DNA of 64,000 bases from UBA11400 sp964550435. GTDB lineage: Bacteria > Bacteroidota > Rhodothermia > Balneolales > HLUCCA01. Both the position numbers and the translations under genes were made by a program. Shown one piece after another: positions 43,114 to 51,153 of this stretch. Numbering within the stretch: position 1 is the first letter of the stretch; each line of letters begins with the position of its first letter. The stretch lies in NCBI GenBank assembly GCA_964550435.1, contig CAZJZI010000004.1, forward strand, positions 16,161-80,160. The letters run 5' to 3'. The notes below the pieces were generated by a model, which saw only the letters and a list, made by a program, of their open reading frames with translations, was not told the origin of the DNA and did no database searches.

Positions 43114-44979
43114 TTACCGAAGTAAAGTTATTGGGAGCACTGTTACTTTGTCGTTGGTCGATAATCTAACAAAATAGATTCCACTTGCGAAACTGAGCAT
43201 ATCAAGTTGAAATCTATGTAGACCTCCAGGCAACGTACCCTGATAGAGATCTGATATTTTTGAGCCGGATAAGGTATACACTTCCAGAAGTACATCACCT
43301 GATTCTGGTAACTGGAGCTGAATTTGTGTAGATGGATTGAACGGATTAGGATAAGCAGTCAATAACTCAACTGTCTCAGGTAACGAGTTTTTTGTATCAT
43401 CAATTGATACTGGAGATGAGGGTGTGATATCCATAGTAACCCAGGTAAGATTTCCAATTCTGGTACTGACTTTGATATCATTAACACCCTGAATTAGATC
43501 TATTTCTGATAACTGTCGTTCAGCGATTTGCCCATTTGTCCTTATTCGGTTGAACGATCCTACAACTTGTCCATTAACTTCAACATCAAAAGAACTATTG
43601 ACCTGAGAACTTACCGTGAACAGAATATTGGCTTTGGTACCTTGAGGGCTTTCTATCATGTATCGCATCCATTCACCGGTTGCACTTTCAAATACTGCAA
43701 AATCTGTATCTGGATGATCAACAGCCATAATATCTACCGCATCAAATACTCTTGGTACTGATTCATCTGATGATCCAAGATTCAACAATGGCGTAGTATC
43801 AAAGTAAGCCACTCCCTGTCCTCCATGATTGAACTGCCACATAGGTATCAAGGCAGGTATAACCGGTACTTCGCTTCCAAACGCTTTGTTTTCGCAACCC
43901 TCACCTACTACTAAATTGATGGAAACGTCATCCTGTGACTGCGTACCATCATTATCAGTAGCGGTCACAGATAGTTCATAACACCCTTCCATAAGGGGAT
44001 CAAGCTCTAAACTAAATGGCGCTTCAGTTACTGAACCAACTAATTCTCCATCAATATAAAAATCTGCGCTGATAACTGATCCATCTGCATCCGTTATTCC
44101 CGGATTAAAATACATGGGTTCACCAGCTGCATAACTGGTATCAATAGGTGATAAATCAACTTCGGGTGCTTCATTTACATCTTGAAATACGCGTACATAA
44201 TCTATCATATACGATTGTGGGAACACTGTAGATGGGGTTGGATTCGGCAGGTAGTTACCCCCAACAGCAAGATTCAAAATTATATAAAATGGACCTGTAA
44301 AAGGGTCATACTCTGCTGATAACGTAGTAAGATCTACTTCAAAATAAGGTTCATTATTGAACAACCACACCAGTCTTTCGGGAGTCCATTCGAGAGCATA
44401 AAGATTGAAATCATCAGATAGATTTAACCCTGTATCAAGTGTTTCCTCTTCTACAACCCTGCATGTAGCCGAATTTCCTACACAACCTTCTCTCCAGTAG
44501 TGACTGGCGCCATTGGTTTCATTTACCAGATTACCTCTGAACTCGAGTATATCGATCTCGCCGCCTCTTGGCCAACCAATATTTCTTATCGGCATCATCC
44601 AAAACGCTGGCCAAAAACCAGTCCCAGCTGGCATTTTGGCTCTGACCTCAAAACGCCCATATTCCCAACCAATTCTTAGAGAATCTGTAGCTATTCTCCC
44701 TGAAGAGTATGATCTCAACAAACTACCACATTGAATCGATTCACGATGTGCAGTTAATCTCAATATCCCATCCGACAATGATATGTTTTTTTCTTGGTCA
44801 GTGTAGCACTGAAGCTCATTATTGAAAGCAGATCCTCGCCAAATATTCCAAGTATCTGTATCTAACTGATCAGCGTCGAATTCATCACTCCAAACCAGTT
44901 CGTACCGCTGGGCTTGAATTTGATAAACCTGCACAGTTAGTAGTGCAAGTAGAATTAGAATTATTTTTCTGTTTTTCAT
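43114..44979 (-). CDS. Secreted GH16 beta-glucanase with Ig-like, CBM-like and sorting domains
   Basis: A 621-residue enzyme of the laminarinase-type GH16 family, which cleaves beta-1,3 or mixed-linkage glucans. A signal peptide (1-23, ending 'IQAQ') precedes the catalytic domain (about 26-268), with nucleophile Glu141, Asp143 and acid/base Glu146 in 'GGEIDILEF'. Next come an Ig-like module (about 271-360), a CBM6-like module (about 375-520) and a C-terminal sorting domain (about 530-621) with 'YPNPFNPSTQIQLQLPESG' and 'GIYFVRL'. The last domain suggests type IX-like secretion. It ends the minus-strand locus, and its ATG overlaps the stop of the parvulin-type gene (ATGA). Exact substrate is not determined. 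Confidence 0.9.
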   Translation of the reverse strand: MKNRKIILILLALLTVQVYQIQAQRYELVWSDEFDADQLDTDTWNIWRGSAFNNELQCYTDQEKNISLSDGILRLTAHRESIQCGSLLRSYSSGRIATDSLRIGWEYGRFEVRAKMPAGTGFWPAFWMMPIRNIGWPRGGEIDILEFRGNLVNETNGASHYWREGCVGNSATCRVVEEETLDTGLNLSDDFNLYALEWTPERLVWLFNNEPYFEVDLTTLSAEYDPFTGPFYIILNLAVGGNYLPNPTPSTVFPQSYMIDYVRVFQDVNEAPEVDLSPIDTSYAAGEPMYFNPGITDADGSVISADFYIDGELVGSVTEAPFSLELDPLMEGCYELSVTATDNDGTQSQDDVSINLVVGEGCENKAFGSEVPVIPALIPMWQFNHGGQGVAYFDTTPLLNLGSSDESVPRVFDAVDIMAVDHPDTDFAVFESATGEWMRYMIESPQGTKANILFTVSSQVNSSFDVEVNGQVVGSFNRIRTNGQIAERQLSEIDLIQGVNDIKVSTRIGNLTWVTMDITPSSPVSIDDTKNSLPETVELLTAYPNPFNPSTQIQLQLPESGDVLLEVYTLSGSKISDLYQGTLPGGLHRFQLDMLSFASGIYFVRLSTNDKVTVLPITLLR

Positions 44980-46670
44980 AGGTCCATGGTCTGATTGTAG
45001 TTCATCAACTCTTGAAATGCCAGCGTATCTATGATTATGGTTGATTCTTCTCTTAATCGATTTAGAAGGGTAAACTCGTTGTATATGGGTTTGAGTTTCT
45101 CCTCGATTTCGGAAGTGACTTCCTGAATAGATTGTGATCTAAATTCTCGTGAAATTACCTGCATTACAAACCAACCTGATTCAGTCCCAACAATATGTGG
45201 AAAACCAATTTCGGCTCTTAAAAGGTGTGACTGAAGTTCAGATACACGAATAGATGTCTCGTTTTCACTCATGAAACAGGCCAATTTGCTGTTTTCGATA
45301 TTAATTTCACCTGACAGTAACTGTTGTTGAAGGTTTCGAGCTTTAGCAAGACCATCTACTTCAATCAGAAAGTAGTCCAATTTTTCCAATCTCTGAGAAT
45401 CATAACCAAAAGCTGTATAAGCATCCTGAATATCTTCAGGCCTGATTTCTGATGGAGTGGCTAGCGATAGTGAATCACGGAGACGTGATGCCAAAAACAG
45501 ATTTTCAGCAACCTGAGCGTTGAATTTCACAAAAGGGTCACGATCATAACCTTTTGCTATCGATTCTTTAGCAAACGTATTCCACATCAGGGCACGACCA
45601 AGTGATGCATCAAAACGAGTTCTGATTTCCTCTAAGGGGAGTGAATCGATCCAATTCAAGTAATCCTGGACCCGAAATACATTCGTTTCACCATCCTTCG
45701 TAAAAGTAACGAGCGGTGCTTGTAAGTCAAGATTATTCTGGTCTTGAATGAAGTCAGTTGGTACTGGACGTTCAAGTTCTTTAGGATCTACTTGTTGAGG
45801 TAATCTCTGATATAAATATCGTTGAAGTGTGTAGACATTTTCAAGCACAGGTGTTGGATTGAGTCCAGACATATACGCCCTAATAAAAGAGTCTGCACCC
45901 ATCTGGAAATCTCGCTGATGGAGCATAAAACGAATCGACTCAGAACGTTGTTCAAACTCGGTTTCTGTGATAATCGGATTCAATTTCCAGTTATCAACGT
46001 ATAGAATTACAAACCCTTGGCGGGTTCTAACAGGACGTGAGTATTCTCCTGCATCGAGACTGTAAGCTGTTTCGGCAAAAACATCATCTACTCCGAAGTA
46101 GCTGATTTCTCCAACGAATCCCGCTAAACTATCATACGATGTTGTTGCATAGAGTTCATTGGCTAGATCGATAAATGACTCTCCGCCTTCCAATCTTTGA
46201 AAGTATGCATCAGCGGAGGATTCATCAGGAAAATACAATTGCCTGACGTAAGGTTTTTGTTTAGACCTGTAGAATGCGAAGCGAACCCTATTTTCATCGG
46301 GTTGATCTAATTGCGATAGAAATTCATACTTAACAAAAACGTTCCGAAGGGTCCTATTCTTCGTTCTCTCGGTGTAGATAGTCGTCAATGAATCACTCAG
46401 GCCCAGACGCTTTGCTTCCTGAGCTAGTAGATATTCATCAATAAGTTGGTTTAGGTGGAAATAGCGCCTCTTCTCAGAATCTGAGTACCCTGTTCGGGTG
46501 AGCATATTTATATACGTTTCTTCAAACGCTTCGGCGAATATCGTATCGTTGTTAACAACTGCAAGTACGGCACCCGGTTCGAAATCGAAAGGTAGATCTT
46601 CCTTTTTCGAACAACTTACCAACATAATACATGTCAGGGTTATGACGAGATATCCATTCAGAAAACGCAT
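44976..46670 (-). CDS. Parvulin-type peptidyl-prolyl isomerase lipoprotein
   Basis: A 564-residue protein with a lipoprotein signal peptide (lipobox 'LVSC', Cys20). The N-terminal 'LAVVNNDTIFAEAFEETYINML' and 'LIDEYLLAQEAKRLGL' follow SurA/PpiD chaperones. A parvulin-like domain lies at about 135-245 ('YFPDESSADAYFQRLEGGESFIDLA', 'GEYSRPVRTRQGFVILYV'), and a second related half follows (about 330-550). It should assist folding of outer membrane or secreted proteins in the periplasm. It sits between the PorV-like and GH16 genes with no gap (adjacent stop/start, then ATGA overlap), which suggests dedicated help for proteins of this locus. Confidence 0.82.
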   Translation of the reverse strand: MRFLNGYLVITLTCIMLVSCSKKEDLPFDFEPGAVLAVVNNDTIFAEAFEETYINMLTRTGYSDSEKRRYFHLNQLIDEYLLAQEAKRLGLSDSLTTIYTERTKNRTLRNVFVKYEFLSQLDQPDENRVRFAFYRSKQKPYVRQLYFPDESSADAYFQRLEGGESFIDLANELYATTSYDSLAGFVGEISYFGVDDVFAETAYSLDAGEYSRPVRTRQGFVILYVDNWKLNPIITETEFEQRSESIRFMLHQRDFQMGADSFIRAYMSGLNPTPVLENVYTLQRYLYQRLPQQVDPKELERPVPTDFIQDQNNLDLQAPLVTFTKDGETNVFRVQDYLNWIDSLPLEEIRTRFDASLGRALMWNTFAKESIAKGYDRDPFVKFNAQVAENLFLASRLRDSLSLATPSEIRPEDIQDAYTAFGYDSQRLEKLDYFLIEVDGLAKARNLQQQLLSGEINIENSKLACFMSENETSIRVSELQSHLLRAEIGFPHIVGTESGWFVMQVISREFRSQSIQEVTSEIEEKLKPIYNEFTLLNRLREESTIIIDTLAFQELMNYNQTMDL

Positions 46671-47753
46671 CTAGAAATATATTCGCAGGTCAATCATTGA
46701 GGTGTCGCCGAGTCTGTCAAATGGAACATACGCATAATCGACACCAAAAATAATTCCAGACACTTTAGTTTGAAGACCAACACCGAATGTCCAGTGACTA
46801 TCAACTTGATCAAAATCAAATTTTGAGTCTAATGGAAAGTCTTTATACCCGATCCTAGGTGTTATCCGAGTAGTTTTTGTTTTTAAAACCACTTGACTTC
46901 CAAAATCTGCGTTCAGATACTGATCGTTTGTCTGATGCGATTCACCTGTAACATACCAATCCAGGTACTCTGTAGTTACTAGTGGAATCAAAACTCCAAA
47001 TTTAAACTGAATGGGTATATCCCACTTATCCATGCGGTAGGCAGCCTCAACATTGTCGTTTCCACCGAAAATATCCGGATACGGTTGAGCTATAAAATTA
47101 GCGTTCAGCCCATCTAGCTGCATTTTTCCTCCAAAGTTCATTAAGGATGCTCCCATCCGCATCCCATTCAGGTATGGAGTAATAAGTGTAAAGCCGATAT
47201 CTACCGCAATTGTACTAGATCGCATGTCATAGATCGATTGCTGGATGTATTTAACTGTACCGCCTAAGTGAAAGGTACTGGTAATAGGAGATGCAAAACT
47301 AACTCCTACGGCTAAATCATAGGCTCCAAAAGTCAAGCCATTACCTTCGGGCTGTTCAACTGTTCGAATATCCATCTGTCCGTAATCCATATATATGGCA
47401 TGCAGACCGATTACACGATCATATTTCGACACAGGCAAGGTTAGACTTAGTGCATTATATTGTATTCCAGCAAACCATTGTTTGTTGTTAAACATAACAC
47501 TACCAAGCGGATCGGTTTCTTCGAATCTTATTGAGATCCCCGAGGGATTCCAAAACAACGCATCTGGTCCGGTTGCCATAGCTGTGTATGCATGTCCCAA
47601 ACCAGTAGCTCTCGCCCCGGTTCCCATTGTAAGAAATGTGGCAGCAGTAGTTCCAACTTTACTCTGTGCAAAAACCGTTGGTATTGAAGTCGATGAGAAT
47701 ATCAGACAGAACAATATCCAGGTTCCAAAATGACGCAAACGTATCTGTTTCAT
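46671..47753 (-). CDS. PorV/PorQ family outer membrane protein
   Basis: A 360-residue protein with a signal peptide (1-30, ending 'TVFAQ') and the N-terminal block 'KVGTTAATFLTMGTGARATGLGHAYTAMA' followed by 'DALFWNPSGIS', the FadL-like pattern of PorV/PorQ proteins. The rest is a predicted 14-strand-type beta-barrel ending in 'MIDLRIYF'. In type IX secretion PorV shuttles sorting-domain proteins; other members are co-encoded with TonB receptors. I chose the ATG at 47753, 4 bases after the upstream gene's stop; the frame is open to 47900 within that neighbour. Confidence 0.82.
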   Translation of the reverse strand: MKQIRLRHFGTWILFCLIFSSTSIPTVFAQSKVGTTAATFLTMGTGARATGLGHAYTAMATGPDALFWNPSGISIRFEETDPLGSVMFNNKQWFAGIQYNALSLTLPVSKYDRVIGLHAIYMDYGQMDIRTVEQPEGNGLTFGAYDLAVGVSFASPITSTFHLGGTVKYIQQSIYDMRSSTIAVDIGFTLITPYLNGMRMGASLMNFGGKMQLDGLNANFIAQPYPDIFGGNDNVEAAYRMDKWDIPIQFKFGVLIPLVTTEYLDWYVTGESHQTNDQYLNADFGSQVVLKTKTTRITPRIGYKDFPLDSKFDFDQVDSHWTFGVGLQTKVSGIIFGVDYAYVPFDRLGDTSMIDLRIYF

Positions 47754-47757
47754 AGTG

Positions 47758-50700
47758 TTATTTGATGAGAGCGAATTTTCCTGTTTTGTTCCCGATACCC
47801 GGTGCTTCAACATGGTATATGTACACACCATAAGCAACATCCTGAAAATCTCTGGTTTTAAGATCCCAGAATTCCATTCCATCGTCCGACAAAGCATCAC
47901 GTGTAAGGGTCTGGATCAATTCACCTCGTAAATTGTAGATCCTTATGGTACACTTTGCAGGCAGATTAATAAAAGCTATTCGCCTTTCGCTTCTACCGAC
48001 TGAGGAAGTTCTAACCTCAAAAGCACTTGAAGCGATGTACGGATTTGGTACTACTGCTATTTTTTCAAGTTCTTCGGCAGCCAAATCGGTATCTAAACGT
48101 GAGTCGTTCAGACTAAACTGGAAATAGTCGTCCGATGTAAATGGTTTTTTATTCGAGATTCGAATAATCTCACCATTACCGGGTAATCTGCTGGTTTGAC
48201 CCTGAGGGACGGAAAAACGTACCCGGTGTCGGAATCTGAATAACCCCACACGCTCGACTACGACCAATTCATCTTCGACGTCAAATGTTCTGTTATCATT
48301 TCGATCTACTATAAGTAAATCAGCCTGTCGACCCGTTTCTAGATTTACCGCAACAACGTTTAACGAGTCACGCAGATAATTGATAGCCTGAAATCGTGGT
48401 GGCATATATACTTTTTCATTACTCCAAATGAGCTCATAATTCGCAGGTATATAGACCCCATCAGGTGAATCATCAGGTTCTGTTTCTACAATCCAGTTGG
48501 TCCGATAACTTTCTAAGTCTGCGGGATTAAAACTGAACGATTCATTATCTGTGCCATGATTTTCAACCCATCCAGAACGCTCTGGGAAGGGTTCGATGAA
48601 TTCATCATTGAACACTCGAACGAAGAATCCTTCAACATAAGGTGGAGCGTCACTGACTTCGCGGTTAAACAACAGTTCATCTTCTCCCATTTTTCTCAAA
48701 CGATATCGCTTGGTCACATACTCGGTCTCGGACAACGTTTCTGCGTCGAATTCAAGGCGATAAACCGCATCGAAATCTGCCTCGGCGGAGTTCACAACCT
48801 CTACTTCGATACGTCCTGTTCCCCTGCCTGAGGTTACTCTACTTAAATCTTCGTTAGCTCCGCCTGGTACAAATCCTGCTGCTTTGGGTCTTGGTACCAC
48901 TACCGCAGCGTTAGCACTGGTTCCTCTTATGTTTGAGAATGCATCTACTGAGAAGTTGAATGTATTCTCTTGAGGATCAATTTCCAGTGCACCTGTAGAT
49001 GTGTACACCCCTCTATCATAGGCAACCAATGCATAATAATAGCGGACACCATTCTTCACGTCTTCATCAACATAGAAGAACTGTAGACCAGTATTCGTAC
49101 CCAAATGGTAATTAGCTGTTCCTTCTAACACAGTCACAGGTCCAGAGTACTGGTTTACAAGGTCGAATTGGGCAAGTGGTTTGTAGAATGTCGGTACACC
49201 ATCAATATTCGTAATGATGCGTGAGTCGGTTAGCAAAGGATCGGTTCCCTTGTATAGTCTGTAACCTTCGAAGTCGAATTCTTGTGTGAATCGGTCGAAG
49301 CTACTGATTGAAAGGGTGTCCCAAGCCAAAACAACACGTTTATCACCAGGTATTGCAGTTAACTTCGGTGGTATTGGCGGTTGAGCGAATCGATAGTTTG
49401 CATCGTAGATACTTTGAACTGTAGCTCTGTTTCGGTAAAAATCATTTCTCTCTGAACCAAACAACCATCCTAATGAGAAAAAGTCCGTTCTACCAGGCGG
49501 CAAGTTTACCGGTCCGGACATAAACAGGATATAAGGTTCAATATCGAACACCTCAAATGCGTCTGGCATAGTACCCAATGGGAACTCACTCTGTACAATT
49601 TTTTGCCATAACCAAGTATCATTTCTCAGGTTGTCACCACTTTGATAAACCCGTCTATCGTCGAGATTAAATCCACGTAAACCGATTTGATCAGACTCCT
49701 GGACATCAGTTTGATCAAAGTTTGGTTCCCCAGCGGTAGGAATCCCGTCACCCTCACCGGTGTCAGGGCCAGGGTATCCAAAATCATTTGGACCCAAACC
49801 ATCCATCCCTAAATCGTCGTTGAGCGGTTCGCCTTCATCCAAAATACCATTTCCGTTCAGGTCAGAAAAACCGACCCAATTAAGGTTCTCATCGCCAGTC
49901 CACCACTTCCCTGCTAAATACGCAGGTCTTAATTCAACCGGACCATATCCTTGAAACTCAGTTGTGTTCTCAAAAATTGCACGATTGTAGTTTGCAGTTA
50001 CATAGGCTTCGATCTGATCCCTGCCTTCAATAAGCATGCCAGGTCCCGAATCTCTGGACTCATCTGTGATACCATCTTCATCATTGTCACGTCCGTCAAA
50101 AGGATCAGCTGGAGATTCAAGGAATGCAAATCCAACATATCCGAGTGGATATAATCTACCAGATAAATCCCTACCAATTCCATCAGCATCCCATCCAAAT
50201 GAGAGATTAAACTGTGGGTCGAACGCTCCAATACCACGATCTTCTTGTCCACTTGCTCCGGTCAAGCCGTAGTCTACAACTTTATAGAAATATAATCCCT
50301 CGCCTCTTCTGGCACCATAATCGTAATTTCCGCCGTTAGTGATCTCATAAAGCATGAACGCTGTGTCTTCGGCAAGTACGTTTGCCCACTGCAAATAGCG
50401 AACTGTAACAGTTAACCCCATTCCACCCATTGTGGAATCTGCGGAGTTAGGATAAAACACTCCAAAAGGGCTATAAACTTGTCCCTGATCATTAAGATTA
50501 TATTCTTTATCACCATAATCATCAATTACATAGAAGGTTTCCAAATCTGCTTGTTGGATTCCCTTCCCAAAGTATCCGTTCCATTGGCCAGCCCATCCCG
50601 GATCATCCGGATTATCAAACCTGTCTGGCCAATCAGAAGGCCAAGAACTTGGGTCGCCGCTGAGCGCAGGAACAGGAGTTCTTGTTCGGGTTATAGGGTC

Positions 50701-51153
50701 TATTCTGCGGTCATTATGGAACCCTGGCTTCGGTAACCATCCCCATACTGGTCCAAGGGGAGCCTTGACTCCACCGGCATCACCTCTAAAATTGTGACTT
50801 GCCGGACTTAAAATAGTATCACTAACAGCACCAGGGAAGATCTGCGGCCATTTCAATCTTTCACCATAAACCTGCCCACTTACGTAAAAAGCAATACCAT
50901 CGATGTGCCTGTTAGTCGTTCCCCGAGGCCAAATCCCATACGGGCGATCGTTATATCTGGATAACTCACCATGATTTCTGAAATTTGTTTCGATGAGATT
51001 ACCATCCAAAATACCACGGGCTATTTGACCTTGCTCCCCGCGAATTTCTTTCATCCAAGGTGGCGCTTCCAACAATGGTTGGCCTGACAGATCTGCGCTA
51101 TGGAAAGCCGTCAATGCGAAAACCAATGTGAGTAATTTAATTTGCTTTCTCAT
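47758..51153 (-). CDS. 1131-residue secreted surface protein with C-terminal sorting domain
   Basis: A signal peptide (1-24) is followed by a long beta-rich extracellular protein. Acidic calcium-binding-like loops are scattered in it ('DGRDNDEDGITDESRD' near 355, 'DLNGNGILDEGEP' near 430, 'DRNDNRTFDVEDE' near 960). Residues about 595-725 look like a fibronectin-type module ('PPKLTAIPGDKRVVLAWD'). The C-terminus (about 1040-1131, 'VVPNPYIASSAFEV' and 'RIYNLRGELIQTL') is a sorting domain of the FlgD/type IX kind. It overlaps the TonB receptor stop (ATGA) and leads into the PorV-like gene. I do not recognise the core family. By position it may take the SusD-like capture role. Confidence 0.75.
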   Translation of the reverse strand: MRKQIKLLTLVFALTAFHSADLSGQPLLEAPPWMKEIRGEQGQIARGILDGNLIETNFRNHGELSRYNDRPYGIWPRGTTNRHIDGIAFYVSGQVYGERLKWPQIFPGAVSDTILSPASHNFRGDAGGVKAPLGPVWGWLPKPGFHNDRRIDPITRTRTPVPALSGDPSSWPSDWPDRFDNPDDPGWAGQWNGYFGKGIQQADLETFYVIDDYGDKEYNLNDQGQVYSPFGVFYPNSADSTMGGMGLTVTVRYLQWANVLAEDTAFMLYEITNGGNYDYGARRGEGLYFYKVVDYGLTGASGQEDRGIGAFDPQFNLSFGWDADGIGRDLSGRLYPLGYVGFAFLESPADPFDGRDNDEDGITDESRDSGPGMLIEGRDQIEAYVTANYNRAIFENTTEFQGYGPVELRPAYLAGKWWTGDENLNWVGFSDLNGNGILDEGEPLNDDLGMDGLGPNDFGYPGPDTGEGDGIPTAGEPNFDQTDVQESDQIGLRGFNLDDRRVYQSGDNLRNDTWLWQKIVQSEFPLGTMPDAFEVFDIEPYILFMSGPVNLPPGRTDFFSLGWLFGSERNDFYRNRATVQSIYDANYRFAQPPIPPKLTAIPGDKRVVLAWDTLSISSFDRFTQEFDFEGYRLYKGTDPLLTDSRIITNIDGVPTFYKPLAQFDLVNQYSGPVTVLEGTANYHLGTNTGLQFFYVDEDVKNGVRYYYALVAYDRGVYTSTGALEIDPQENTFNFSVDAFSNIRGTSANAAVVVPRPKAAGFVPGGANEDLSRVTSGRGTGRIEVEVVNSAEADFDAVYRLEFDAETLSETEYVTKRYRLRKMGEDELLFNREVSDAPPYVEGFFVRVFNDEFIEPFPERSGWVENHGTDNESFSFNPADLESYRTNWIVETEPDDSPDGVYIPANYELIWSNEKVYMPPRFQAINYLRDSLNVVAVNLETGRQADLLIVDRNDNRTFDVEDELVVVERVGLFRFRHRVRFSVPQGQTSRLPGNGEIIRISNKKPFTSDDYFQFSLNDSRLDTDLAAEELEKIAVVPNPYIASSAFEVRTSSVGRSERRIAFINLPAKCTIRIYNLRGELIQTLTRDALSDDGMEFWDLKTRDFQDVAYGVYIYHVEAPGIGNKTGKFALIK